Shown here piece after piece: positions 9,902 to 17,870 of a DNA stretch of 33,673 bases. Source of the stretch: Planctomycetia bacterium. GTDB taxonomy: Bacteria; Planctomycetota; Planctomycetia; Pirellulales; UBA1268. The notes below the pieces were generated by a model that worked only from the letters and a program-made list of their open reading frames with translations, searched no databases and had not been told where the DNA came from. Both the position numbers and the translations under genes were made by a program. The DNA lies in assembly GCA_009919445.1 (NCBI GenBank), contig RGBY01000003.1:1-33673 (forward strand), written 5' to 3'. Numbering within the stretch: position 1 is the stretch's first letter; every line of letters begins with the position of its first letter.

Positions 9902-10776
9902 TGCGGGGTCTCCTGTTGTTTTGAGAGCAGACTGCGCAGGACGGAATGGTTGTTGCGAATATGGTCTTCGAGTCGGTTTCCGGCAGCTTCCCAATCACCT
10001 GTGATAAGGGCCTCAAGAATGCCACGATGCTGTTGTACCGCCTGCAAGGCCGCACCGTAGTCAAGTGCTTCCCATTCAAAGAGCCGTTCAAAGTACTTGC
10101 CATGCCGATCAAAAAAGTCAGCGATAAATGGGTTCTGCGACTTTTTGATGAGGTACGTATGCAGCCTTGCGTCAGGCTGCGGTCGCTCGCTTGATCGTGT
10201 TGGAATACGGTTTGCGGCAAGCATCTCTTGAAGCTCTGCCCGAACCAGTCGATGCTTCGCAAGATTGAGTGCCATGCGTTCAACCATGACGCGAAACTCG
10301 ATGTACGCATCGAGGTCTGCTTCCTTGAACGGCCGAAGCCTCCAGCCACGTCGGGGCAGGTGGACGATGATCCCATCGCCAGCAAGGCGGTGAAAGATCT
10401 GGCGAATCGTCGCCCGACTCACGTTATATTTCCGAGCTGTTGCCTCTTCCCGCAAGATGATCGAAATACCTTTGAGGCTTTGTTCAATAAGATCTTGGGT
10501 GACTGTGGCGAAATGGGTTTCAAAGGTTTGAAGGGGATCTGGCTGCTTGGTCTTTGGCTGCCGCTGCCGTCCCCGTCGCTTTGTGATGACAAGCCGGCGA
10601 TTCGTCGAGCGTTGCAGAAATCCCTCATCGATGAGTTCTGTGACCGCGATGCGAACGGGGGTTAGGCTGACGTTGTAATGGTCAGAAAGCCGCTCAAGGG
10701 TCAGCAAGTCGGCGAGCGCCTCCCCTCGGTCGATTCGAGCCATAAGGTCGTGCTTGATGTGTCTCGTCAGACTCAT
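9898..10776 (-). CDS. GntR-family regulator with two winged-helix domains and an FCD domain
   Basis: 292 residues from ATG 10776, the first plausible start for the first DNA-binding domain. The frame is open much further upstream, but that part looks non-coding. Residues about 1-65 read as a first GntR-like winged helix (LERLSDHYNVSLTPVRIAVT, LIDEGFLQR). Residues about 93-150 form a second one (ATARKYNVSRATIRQIFHRL, DGIIVHLPRRGWRL). Residues about 155-280 are an FCD ligand domain with its likely metal ligands Asp202, His206, His250 and His272. Most GntR/FCD proteins have a single winged helix. It is first in the operon and overlaps the next gene by 4 nt (ATGA). It probably controls the two exported oxidoreductases and perhaps itself, in response to a small carboxylate or sugar acid, which is the usual FCD ligand class. 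Confidence 0.9.
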   Translation of the reverse strand: MSLTRHIKHDLMARIDRGEALADLLTLERLSDHYNVSLTPVRIAVTELIDEGFLQRSTNRRLVITKRRGRQRQPKTKQPDPLQTFETHFATVTQDLIEQSLKGISIILREEATARKYNVSRATIRQIFHRLAGDGIIVHLPRRGWRLRPFKEADLDAYIEFRVMVERMALNLAKHRLVRAELQEMLAANRIPTRSSERPQPDARLHTYLIKKSQNPFIADFFDRHGKYFERLFEWEALDYGAALQAVQQHRGILEALITGDWEAAGNRLEDHIRNNHSVLRSLLSKQQETPQ

Positions 10777-10904
10777 GGAAGGGATAGTGGGTGGCGACAG
10801 TGAGGCAGACTGCACGAGCGACCGACCTAGCGGCCCAGAGCAAGTGAGGAGGTAGGCAGACGGGATTCCCGGCCACAGGGGGGTCTGATGCTCATTAGTT
10901 TTAT

Positions 10905-10916
10905 TTTGTAGACAAA
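10905..10916. promoter_or_regulatory. Candidate GntR/FCD operator palindrome
   Basis: TTTGTAGACAAA has perfect 5-bp arms (TTTGT/ACAAA) around a 2-nt centre. It resembles the T-N-G-T...A-C-N-A operators bound by the FadR/FCD branch of GntR regulators, though many of those have a 3-nt centre. A further GACAAA follows directly at 10917-10922. It lies about 130 nt upstream of the GntR start codon, which suits autoregulation. Binding is inferred. Confidence 0.4.
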
Positions 10917-10963
10917 GACAAAAGTGGTCAAGCCGGCCCCGCTGTTCGGCGAGAATCATGTTC

Positions 10964-10981
10964 TTCATGCGTTTCATGCGT
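10964..10981. repeat. Perfect 9-bp tandem repeat TTCATGCGT x2
   Basis: TTCATGCGT at 10964-10972 is repeated exactly at 10973-10981 in the same divergent spacer. It may be a direct-repeat binding site or a slippage duplication; the sequence alone does not decide. Confidence 0.7.
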
Positions 10982-11074
10982 CTGGCAAGGTCGTAAGACG
11001 ACTTGATGGACGGCGAACAGCGATGCAGATTCAGCCTCTGGCTGTTCCTACCTTTCCGGTCGATACTCAAGAAC

Positions 11075-13579
11075 ATGAACCGAGCCCCCGAACTTCTTGC
11101 TCCCGCTGGCAATCAAGACTGCCTGCGAGCGGCCATCGCCAACGGCGCTGATGCCGTCTACTTCGGGTTGGAAACCGGCTTCAATGCCCGGGCCCGAGCG
11201 ACCAATTTTACGGTCGACAACCTACCCGAAGTGATGCAGGTGCTGCACCGGTATGGGCTGCGTGGATACGTCACACTCAATACGCTTGTTTTCACTGATG
11301 AACTGGAGCCATTTGCCGAGACGGTGGCAGCGGTCGCTCAGGCTGGTGTTGATGCGGTATTGGTGCAGGACGTCGGTGCGGCACGATTGATTCAAAAGGT
11401 GTGTCCTGATCTGCCACTGCATGCTTCGACACAGATGACGCTCACCAGCGCCGAGACGATTCAGCTGGCAGAATCTCTTGGCATGGAGCGAGTTGTTCTG
11501 GCCAGAGAGTTATCGCTGGAAGAAATTACAGCCATCTCGCGTGATACCTCGATGCCGCTTGAGGTCTTTGTTCATGGGGCCCTCTGCGTGGCCTACTCAG
11601 GCCAGTGCCTCACCAGTGAGTCTCTCGGCGGGAGGAGTGCGAACCGAGGACAGTGCGCGCAGGCCTGTCGACTCCCCTACGATCTGCTCTGCGATGGGCA
11701 GGACGTTGATCTGGGAAACCAGCAGTATCTGCTTTCACCACAGGACCTCGCCGCTTTTCCACTTGTACCCGATCTGATTGCTGCTGGCGTCGCGTCATTG
11801 AAAATCGAGGGCCGCTTAAAGACTCCTGAATATGTGGCAGCGATCACCCGTCGCTACCGCGAGGCAATCGACGCAGCAGTTACGGGGGCACCAGTGATCT
11901 TTACGCCCCGCCAGATCGAGGAGATGGAGCTGACCTTCTCTCGCGGGTTTTCGCCTGGCTGGCTGCAGGGTTGTGACCACAAGATGCTGGTGCCGGCCAC
12001 CAGCAGTGCCAAGCGAGGGGTTTTGTTAGGTGAGGTCCTCGCGGTGTCAGGCCAACGAGTGGCTGTGCAGCTTGCCGCCTCTGTTGCTCGCGGTGACGGC
12101 GTGGCTTTTGAAGCGCCAGCTGATGAGCCAACCCAGGGTGGCCGTGTCTACGAGGTCTTTGTTGGAGGGCGGTCGCTTGAGCAGCCCGTCGAGCGGGTAA
12201 TCGTGGAACTGGCCTTTGGACGAAACGCCATCGACCTCACCACCATCACGCGGGGCCAGCAGGTCTGGAAGACTGACGACCCGCAGGTAACCCAGCGGCT
12301 TCGCAAGACCTACAGTGGTGGGCATCTGCAGCGGCAGCAGCCGCTCGATCTTGTCATTGCGGTAGCCGTTGGCCAGCCGCTGGTCATCGAGGCTCGTCTT
12401 GCCGATGGTCAATCGTGCCGACTGGCCAGCGAAACGCCAGTTGAAGCAGCCCGTCAGCATCCACTGACCGAGACGGTGCTGCGTGAGCAATTCGGCCGCC
12501 TCGGCGGCAGCCCTTTCAGACTTCAAAACCTGACCGCCACAATCACCGATCACCCGATGGTGCCTTTTAGTGTGCTCGGGCAACTCCGTAAGGAACTGGT
12601 CAGCCAACTGACAGCCCTGGTGGAGCAGCCAGCCTCTCGGCAGGTGGCTGCTCAGCCCGCCACGGTCGTGCGGGAACTGCTGGCTGCCGTTGCCGCACCT
12701 GCTGTTACCACGCCAACCTTGCCGACACTGCAGGTGCTCGTTCGGACAGAATCGCAACTGCAGGCCGTGCTTGACCTCGGTGAGCGCAACCTCCTGGCTG
12801 ACTTCGCCGATATCCGCCGCTATCGCGAGGCGGTTCAGCTGGCTCGCCGTTATGGGGCTCAGCTCTTTGTCGCGACGCCCCGGATTCAGAAGCCGGGTGA
12901 GCTGGGGATTTTTGCAGCCCTGGCCCGCCATGACCCCGACGGCATTCTTGTTCGCAATAGCAGCGGGCTTGAGTTCTTCCGTCAGCGTGGGCTGCCGATT
13001 GCCGGAGATTTTTCACTCAATGTCACCAACCCTGTTACGGCAGCATTCTTTCTGGAACGTGGGCTCCAGCGGCTGACGATTTCCTATGACTGTAATCGCG
13101 AGCAGCTGCTCGATCTGGTTGCCGCCACTGATGCCAGTCGTCTCGAGGTGGTCATCCACCAGCACATGCCAATGTTTCATATGGAGCACTGTGTTTTTTG
13201 TGCAGTGCTGTCGCCTGGTACCAACAAGACGAACTGCGGTCGACCATGCGACACCCACACCGTTCACTTGCGGGATCGAATTGGGGTTGAGCATCTGCTT
13301 ACGGCTGATGTTGGCTGCCGGAATACGCTCTTTAATGCGGTTCCGCAGAGTGGTGCTGAGGCTGTCGCAGCATTGCGCGAAAGAGGGGTTGGCCATCTGC
13401 GAATCGAACTTCTTGATGAGTCAGCTTCGGAGATCAGCAGCATCATCACGGCGTACCGCGATCTCCTTGCTGGAAAGGTCACTGGCCAGAGTGTCTGGGC
13501 TGGCCTGCAGGCTGCCAACCGGGTTGGGGTCACCCGGGGGACGCTCGAGGAACGTCGCAACCCCTTGGCGATTCTCTGA
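11075..13579 (+). CDS. rlhA: U32-family peptidase, long form (RlhA/YdcP-like)
   Basis: 834 residues. The N-terminus APELLAPAGNQDCLRAAIANGADAVYFG is the classic start of U32 proteins, and ATG 11075 places it correctly. The core has VFVHGALCVAYSGQC, the cysteine-rich RGQCAQACRLPYDL and LKIEGRLKTPEYVAAITRRY. The middle (about 300-560) fits the DUF3656/collagenase-like part. The C-terminal 250 residues (MFHMEHCVFCAVLSPGTN, NCGRPC) form a second cysteine-bearing domain, making it longer than E. coli RlhA (about 650). RlhA makes 5-hydroxycytidine 2501 in 23S rRNA and uses clustered cysteines, probably for an Fe-S cluster. The rRNA role is therefore an inference from similarity; a proteolytic role is less likely. 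It is a single gene, converging on the AraC gene with 12 nt between stops. Confidence 0.85.
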   Translation: MNRAPELLAPAGNQDCLRAAIANGADAVYFGLETGFNARARATNFTVDNLPEVMQVLHRYGLRGYVTLNTLVFTDELEPFAETVAAVAQAGVDAVLVQDVGAARLIQKVCPDLPLHASTQMTLTSAETIQLAESLGMERVVLARELSLEEITAISRDTSMPLEVFVHGALCVAYSGQCLTSESLGGRSANRGQCAQACRLPYDLLCDGQDVDLGNQQYLLSPQDLAAFPLVPDLIAAGVASLKIEGRLKTPEYVAAITRRYREAIDAAVTGAPVIFTPRQIEEMELTFSRGFSPGWLQGCDHKMLVPATSSAKRGVLLGEVLAVSGQRVAVQLAASVARGDGVAFEAPADEPTQGGRVYEVFVGGRSLEQPVERVIVELAFGRNAIDLTTITRGQQVWKTDDPQVTQRLRKTYSGGHLQRQQPLDLVIAVAVGQPLVIEARLADGQSCRLASETPVEAARQHPLTETVLREQFGRLGGSPFRLQNLTATITDHPMVPFSVLGQLRKELVSQLTALVEQPASRQVAAQPATVVRELLAAVAAPAVTTPTLPTLQVLVRTESQLQAVLDLGERNLLADFADIRRYREAVQLARRYGAQLFVATPRIQKPGELGIFAALARHDPDGILVRNSSGLEFFRQRGLPIAGDFSLNVTNPVTAAFFLERGLQRLTISYDCNREQLLDLVAATDASRLEVVIHQHMPMFHMEHCVFCAVLSPGTNKTNCGRPCDTHTVHLRDRIGVEHLLTADVGCRNTLFNAVPQSGAEAVAALRERGVGHLRIELLDESASEISSIITAYRDLLAGKVTGQSVWAGLQAANRVGVTRGTLEERRNPLAIL

Positions 13580-13591
13580 GCACAGCTAAGT

Positions 13592-14278
13592 TCAGGACTG
13601 CCAGACCTGTCGGCGATAGGCCAGTGGCGTGAGCCCGATGTACTTCTTAAACGACCGGGTGAAGTGGCTCTGATCGTAGAAGCCACAACTCGCGGCAATG
13701 GAGCCGATAGCAGCGTTGGATTCCGTCAGTTGGCGGCGGGCTAGTTGCAGCCTCAGTCGCATCAGATACTCGCTGGGGCTCATGCGGAACAGCCGGCGAA
13801 ACTCTCGTTGCAACTGGCTTGTCGAAAGCCCTGCCCGACGGGCCATGTCAGGGATACTGACACTTTTCCGATAGTGTCTGACGGCATGCTCAAGTGCCGG
13901 GGTGAGCCGCTGGTAATCGTGCGGTGCGTTTCCCGGCTGGTCAATCGGCCGGAGGACGCCGGCAAGGCCAATGACTTTGCCGCTCGGGTTAAGGAGCGGA
14001 ACTTTCGTTCCCAGGTACCACCGGGGCATGCCCGTATGGTGCGGCATAAACCAGGGCTGATCATGAGCGGGCTGATTCATCTCCATGATCCGGCGGTCAT
14101 CGGCAACGTATTCAGCCGCCAGAGCCGGAGGATGAAAATCAAAGTCAGTCTTGCCGATCATCTCGGCGGGGTCAGTGCAGCCATGGAGGCGAAGAAAACA
14201 GCGATTGACCCGGCAGAAACGACTCTGCCGATCTTTGCCAAAAAAGGCTGCGTCGGGGAGGGCGTCAAAGAGCGGCAA
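13592..14278 (-). CDS. AraC-family regulator with N-terminal PAS domain, TTG start
   Basis: About 228 residues from TTG 14278. Residues 1-105 form a PAS-like sensor (LFDALPDAAFFGKDRQSRFCRVN, WYLGTKVPLLNPSGKVIGLAGV). Residues about 130-226 are a complete AraC double helix-turn-helix (VSIPDMARRAGLSTSQLQRE, IAASCGFYDQSHFTRSFKKY, GLTPLAYRR). The frame runs upstream to a stop at 14354-14356 but holds no ATG or GTG; TTG 14278 is the only usual start codon. Family members normally have several residues before LFDALPD, so translation could begin further upstream at an unusual codon such as ATT 14317. It is transcribed away from trxB, and its targets are unknown. PAS sensing of a small ligand or redox state is only inferred. 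Confidence 0.8.
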   Translation of the reverse strand: MPLFDALPDAAFFGKDRQSRFCRVNRCFLRLHGCTDPAEMIGKTDFDFHPPALAAEYVADDRRIMEMNQPAHDQPWFMPHHTGMPRWYLGTKVPLLNPSGKVIGLAGVLRPIDQPGNAPHDYQRLTPALEHAVRHYRKSVSIPDMARRAGLSTSQLQREFRRLFRMSPSEYLMRLRLQLARRQLTESNAAIGSIAASCGFYDQSHFTRSFKKYIGLTPLAYRRQVWQS

Positions 14279-14417
14279 CGCCTGGGAACGGTCAAATGCC
14301 GTCTGCCAGGCGTCAATTTCTTGGGAAGCCTTGGGGGGGCAGGCGTAATCAGACTAGACGGCGGTCGGTCGGTTCCCGCTATCATGCCGATTCACCAGAC
14401 ACTGAACTCAGAAAACC

Positions 14418-14436
14418 CATCGCTGGTGTGGCGATG
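14418..14436 (+). other. Hairpin in the trxB leader
   Basis: CATCGC (14418-14423) and GCGATG (14431-14436) pair perfectly around a 7-nt loop, 39 nt before the trxB start. It could be a leader structure or a dyad for a regulator. There is no family match and no T-run. Confidence 0.35.
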
Positions 14437-14475
14437 CGGCAGTGAAACAAATTTTTGGAAGCTACGGAGCGGAGC

Positions 14476-15534
14476 ATGTCGGAAAACGCAATCGAGAAGG
14501 TGGTCATCATTGGAAGCGGTCCTGCAGGCTGGTGCGCTGCAACCTACGCGGCCCGTGCCCAGTTGCAGCCGTTGGTCTATGAGGGCGCCATTACGGAAGA
14601 GAACCGGATGGCCGGCACCCTGCCCCTGGGACAGCTTGCCCTGACCAGCGAAGTCGAGAATTACGCAGGGTTTCCAGCCGGTGATCTGGGGGCATTTCTC
14701 GACTCTGCCTTGCCGCAGGAGCGGCGGATGATGATGCCGCCGCACGATGGCCATGGTGTGACCGGTCCAGAGTTGATGGAACTGATGCGACAGCAGGCGG
14801 TCAATTTTGGCACACGGGTCGTCACGGATGACATTGTGAAAGTCGATTTTTCCAGCCGGCCATTCACGCTGGTTACGGCCGGAGGAAGTGAGGTCCGGGC
14901 CCACAGTGTCATTGTCGCGACGGGTGCCAGTGCCAACTGGCTTGGTCTCGAGAGTGAGACCCGTTTTAAGAATCGGGGCGTGAGTGCCTGTGCTGTCTGC
15001 GACGGGGCCCTGCCACGGTTCCGCAACAAGGAACTGGTCGTGGTTGGAGGAGGTGACTCAGCCGTGGAAGAGGCGACCTACCTGACCAAGTTTGCCAGCC
15101 GGGTCCACCTGGTGCATCGTCGTGACGAACTCCGCGCCAGCAAGATCATGGCGAAACGAGCACTCGAGAATGACAAGATTCAGATTCACTTCGACACGAC
15201 GCTGGCCGAGGTGCTCGGGGATGACGAGCAGGGGGTGACTGGCGTGCGTCTTGAGAGCACGACTGACGTCGCGAAAACAACAACCCTGGAAGTGGCAGGT
15301 GTCTTTCTGGCCATCGGCCATACCCCCAACACAGCCTTCCTGGATGGCCAACTGGAATTGAATGCCAAGAAGTACATCATCTGGCAGAAGCACTTCCGCA
15401 CGGCGACCAACGTCGAAGGGGTGTTTGCGGCAGGTGACGTTGCCGATGACTACTACCGTCAGGCCATTTCTGCCGCCGGGACAGGCTGCATGGCCGCCCT
15501 TGATGCCGAACGCTGGCTCGCGGAGCATGACTGA
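14476..15534 (+). CDS. trxB: Thioredoxin reductase (NADPH, flavoprotein)
   Basis: 352 residues from ATG 14476, preceded by GGAG; a TTG frame start at 14455 is less likely. The N-terminal FAD-binding motif is [19 protein letters not shown]. The redox-active disulfide is CAVC at residues 172-175, followed by DGALP. The NADPH-binding part is [16 protein letters not shown] with [12 protein letters not shown]. The C-terminus has [24 protein letters not shown], the second FAD contact. It reduces thioredoxin with NADPH in the cytoplasm. The family usually has CATC or CAVC at this site, so this is an ordinary member, slightly longer than E. coli TrxB. The 3' end faces carA. Confidence 0.96.
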   Translation: MSENAIEKVVIIGSGPAGWCAATYAARAQLQPLVYEGAITEENRMAGTLPLGQLALTSEVENYAGFPAGDLGAFLDSALPQERRMMMPPHDGHGVTGPELMELMRQQAVNFGTRVVTDDIVKVDFSSRPFTLVTAGGSEVRAHSVIVATGASANWLGLESETRFKNRGVSACAVCDGALPRFRNKELVVVGGGDSAVEEATYLTKFASRVHLVHRRDELRASKIMAKRALENDKIQIHFDTTLAEVLGDDEQGVTGVRLESTTDVAKTTTLEVAGVFLAIGHTPNTAFLDGQLELNAKKYIIWQKHFRTATNVEGVFAAGDVADDYYRQAISAAGTGCMAALDAERWLAEHD

Positions 15535-15577
15535 TGGGGTTGCCGAGCGGTCGGCTGACGGTCAGCTGCTGGGTGCT

Positions 15578-15593
15578 CCTGAGTCACCTCAGG
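15578..15593. terminator. Hairpin between the converging trxB and carA genes
   Basis: CCTGAG (15578-15583), loop TCAC, CTCAGG (15588-15593) make a perfect 6-bp stem overlapping the carA stop codon. Just before it, GCTGAC and GTCAGC (15554-15566) form another dyad. Neither has a T-run; a bidirectional terminator role is suggested by position only. Confidence 0.35.
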
Positions 15594-16731
15594 CCATCAT
15601 TTCGCGGAAGCGGCTGAACAAGTAGGCCGAGTCGTGCGGGCCGGCAGCGGCTTCCGGATGGTACTGCACGCTGGCTGCGGCAGCGGTGCGGTGCCGCAGG
15701 CCCTCGATGGTGCCATCGTTGAGATTGCGATGAGTAACTTCGAGCGACTCAGGAAGGGTCTCTTCCTCGACGGCGAAACCATGATTTTGCGAGGTGATTT
15801 CGACCTTGCCCGTCGACAAGTCCAGCACGGGCTGGTTGGCTCCACGGTGACCGAACTTGAGTTTGAACGTTTTTGCACCGCAGGCCTGGGCGAGCAGTTG
15901 GTGACCCAGGCAGATTCCGAAGATCGGTACCTTGCCGACCAGTTCACGAACCGTGGCGACCCCATAGTCAACCACCTCTGGGTCGCCGGGACCATTGCTC
16001 AGGAAAACCCCATCGGGCTTGAGAGCCAGCACGTCGGCAGCCGTCGCCCGCCCGGGAAGCACCGTTACTCGGCACCCTTGGCTGGCTAGGTGTCGGGCGA
16101 TGTTCCACTTCATGCCGAAGTCGAGTGCCACCACATGCTTCTCATCGGTGAAGGAATGTGGCTCAGGCATGTCGCCACCAACTCGAGGCATTGGCATCGG
16201 CTGAGCGTCGGCAGCCAGTGGCTCCGCCCAGTCAGTTGGTCCTTCTGGCATTACCTCACGAACAAGATCACGCCCCACCAGCGGTGGTGCTTCGCGAGCC
16301 ATCTTCACCAGGGCATCGGCATCAAGGACTTCACTGGACAGGACACCAGTCATGGCACCATGGGTACGAATCTGTCTGACCAGGGCCCGCGTATCGATGC
16401 CGCTGATGCCAACCACGCCGGCAGCATCGAGATAGTCACTGAGAGTACCCGTGGCGACGTGATTGCTTGCCACCCGACTCGCCTCACGTACGACGAAACC
16501 GGCCATCTGCAGGTGGCCGCTCTCAACATCATCACGGTTGATGCCGTAGTTGCCGATCTGAGGAGCGGTCATCACCAGAATCTGGCCGCGATAACTCGGG
16601 TCGGTCAGAATCTCCTGATAGCCCGTCATTGAGGTATTGAAGCAGACCTCACCAGACACGGTGCCACGGTGACCAAATGCTTCACCGAGAAAGAAGGTGC
16701 CATCTTCGAGCGCTAAAGCTGCTTGTGCCAC
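15589..16731 (-). CDS. carA: Carbamoyl-phosphate synthase small subunit (glutaminase)
   Basis: 380 residues from GTG 16731, against 382 in E. coli. This subunit hydrolyses glutamine and passes ammonia to CarB for carbamoyl phosphate, used in arginine and pyrimidine synthesis. The start is the family N-terminus [20 protein letters not shown], and AGGAG lies 10 nt upstream. The N-terminal domain has [21 protein letters not shown]. The C-terminal class I amidotransferase domain has the nucleophile Cys274 in [15 protein letters not shown], and the His-Glu pair is in [14 protein letters not shown] 16794 would add 21 residues without family support. carB is not in the window. Confidence 0.96.
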   Translation of the reverse strand: MAQAALALEDGTFFLGEAFGHRGTVSGEVCFNTSMTGYQEILTDPSYRGQILVMTAPQIGNYGINRDDVESGHLQMAGFVVREASRVASNHVATGTLSDYLDAAGVVGISGIDTRALVRQIRTHGAMTGVLSSEVLDADALVKMAREAPPLVGRDLVREVMPEGPTDWAEPLAADAQPMPMPRVGGDMPEPHSFTDEKHVVALDFGMKWNIARHLASQGCRVTVLPGRATAADVLALKPDGVFLSNGPGDPEVVDYGVATVRELVGKVPIFGICLGHQLLAQACGAKTFKLKFGHRGANQPVLDLSTGKVEITSQNHGFAVEEETLPESLEVTHRNLNDGTIEGLRHRTAAAASVQYHPEAAAGPHDSAYLFSRFREMMA

Positions 16732-16741
16732 GCCAGTTCTT

Positions 16742-16746
16742 CTCCT
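16742..16746 (-). promoter_or_regulatory. Ribosome binding site deciding the carA start
   Basis: The - strand reads AGGAG here, 10 nt before GTG 16731. It supports the GTG over the in-frame ATG at 16794. Confidence 0.6.
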
Positions 16747-16968
16747 GCCCAATGGGGTTTCTGGGGGGGTGCTGCGAGACTCCCTCAAAATCATACCAGC
16801 GGTGGCCGCCCCGGGAACCGCCCTGTTTCTGAATCGAAAATCCTGCCAAAAAGTGAAATGGAAATCGCCTGCCCTGGCCGGCTCGCTTGTCCTCTGCTGG
16901 CTGAGGCTTGGCATGACTCATTGTCCATCTGCTGGTGAGAAGACATCTTTGTGAAGGAAATAAGCCCC

Positions 16969-17685
16969 ATGCCCAGCCTGACGCGTGCCGAGGTTCGTGA
17001 ACTTGATCGAATTGCCATCGAGGAATTTGGTCTGCCCGGCATCGTTTTGATGGAAAATGCAGGCCGAAACGCTGCGTCAGCCATTCTGCGGACGGTTGGA
17101 ACGCTGGCCGCCGAACGCCTGGTCATTGCGGTCGGCCCCGGGAACAACGGTGGAGACGGACTCGTGATTGCCCGCCACCTGGAACGTGCTGGGGCTGATG
17201 TGCAGGTGGTGCTGGCTGCTGCCGCTGATCGGTTCCGGGGCGATGCGGCGACCAACTTGCGGGTTGTGGAGCGTTCTGGGATTCGGCTGACCTGTCTCGC
17301 CGGGCATCCAGGCGAAGCCTGGCAGGAGGCCCTGGCCGACGCCACCTGCGTGATCGATGCCCTCCTCGGCACGGGGGCCGTCGGGCCTGCCCGTGGAGAC
17401 GTGGCGATGGCGATCAGCAGCATCGTTGCCTGGGCTGACAGAGCGCCAGCCCATCGTGTGATCGCCATTGATCTGCCCTCCGGGCTCGACTGCGATACCG
17501 GCAGGCCCCTGGGGCCCTGCGTCCGTGCGACCCGGACGTTGACCTTCGTGGCGGCCAAACTCGGCTTCGCTGCGGCTGGCGCAGATCAATTCACCGGCCC
17601 GGTCGAAGAACTTGACATCGGTGCCCCCCGAGCAGTGCTGGCCCGGTTTGGCCTCCTCGACAGCTTGGCCCGGTCCGCTGAATAA
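16969..17685 (+). CDS. nnrE: NAD(P)H-hydrate epimerase (single-domain YjeF_N)
   Basis: 238 residues from ATG 16969; AAGGAA lies 9 nt upstream, and GTG 16951 (6 residues longer) is an alternative. The start LTRAEVRELDRIAIEEFGLPG and MENAGRN is typical of YjeF_N proteins. VGPGNNGGDGLVIARHL is the nucleotide-binding loop, and VIDALLGTGAVGPARG and AIDLPSGLDCDTG are conserved active-site regions. The enzyme interconverts R and S forms of damaged NAD(P)H hydrate for repair. Many bacteria fuse it to the dehydratase NnrD; here that domain is missing, so the dehydratase must be elsewhere. It stands alone on the + strand between carA and proA. Confidence 0.93.
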   Translation: MPSLTRAEVRELDRIAIEEFGLPGIVLMENAGRNAASAILRTVGTLAAERLVIAVGPGNNGGDGLVIARHLERAGADVQVVLAAAADRFRGDAATNLRVVERSGIRLTCLAGHPGEAWQEALADATCVIDALLGTGAVGPARGDVAMAISSIVAWADRAPAHRVIAIDLPSGLDCDTGRPLGPCVRATRTLTFVAAKLGFAAAGADQFTGPVEELDIGAPRAVLARFGLLDSLARSAE

Positions 17686-17767
17686 GACGGTGCGATGCAC
17701 TGCCGGCGTTATGAGCCGGTGGAAATCTCTGCCACCGCATGATGCAGTAAGCAGCATCCCCAAACCT

Positions 17768-17784
17768 GCTCAGTGTTTCTGAGC
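17768..17784. terminator. Hairpin between the converging nnrE and proA genes
   Basis: GCTCAG (17768-17773), loop TGTTT, CTGAGC (17779-17784): perfect 6-bp stem. It sits between two genes that end toward each other, so it could stop transcription from both sides, but it lacks a T-run. Confidence 0.45.
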
Positions 17785-17786
17785 AT

Positions 17787-17812
17787 GGCCCAAATGAGAG
17801 GCCCAAATGAAA
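17787..17812. repeat. 13-bp tandem duplication after nnrE
   Basis: GGCCCAAATGAGA (17787-17799) and GGCCCAAATGAAA (17800-17812) lie head to tail and differ by one base. A further GGCC follows. The spacer has no gene. Confidence 0.8.
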
Positions 17813-17870
17813 GGCCAACGGATGTTTTGCGACGAACCGCAAAGGGAGGGAGGATCCTTGCAGCCGTGAG

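Larger units (their letters stand above)
10777..11074. other. Divergent spacer between the GntR operon and the U32 peptidase gene
   Basis: This is the longest gene-free stretch between recognisable genes, and it should hold both divergent promoters. It contains an AT-rich patch around 10895-10925 with a GntR-like palindrome, a 9-bp tandem repeat at 10964-10981, and a small hairpin (GTCGT 10990-10994, ACGAC 10998-11002). On the - strand, TTGTCT inside the AT-rich patch and TAATGA 18 nt downstream could be -35 and -10 boxes; this is weak. No small gene is visible. Confidence 0.5.

Noticed and set aside
10777-11112. N-terminal extension of the GntR frame up to 11112
   Set aside because: The extra 112 residues are basic and low in family pattern and would cover the spacer and the U32 start; ATG 10776 fits the first winged helix.
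12047-12931. - strand frame of about 294 codons inside the U32 gene
   Set aside because: Antisense shadow; the + strand has clear U32 motifs.
13745-14644. + strand frame of about 299 codons across the AraC gene and the trxB start
   Set aside because: It covers two real genes in the wrong frame; no motif is seen.
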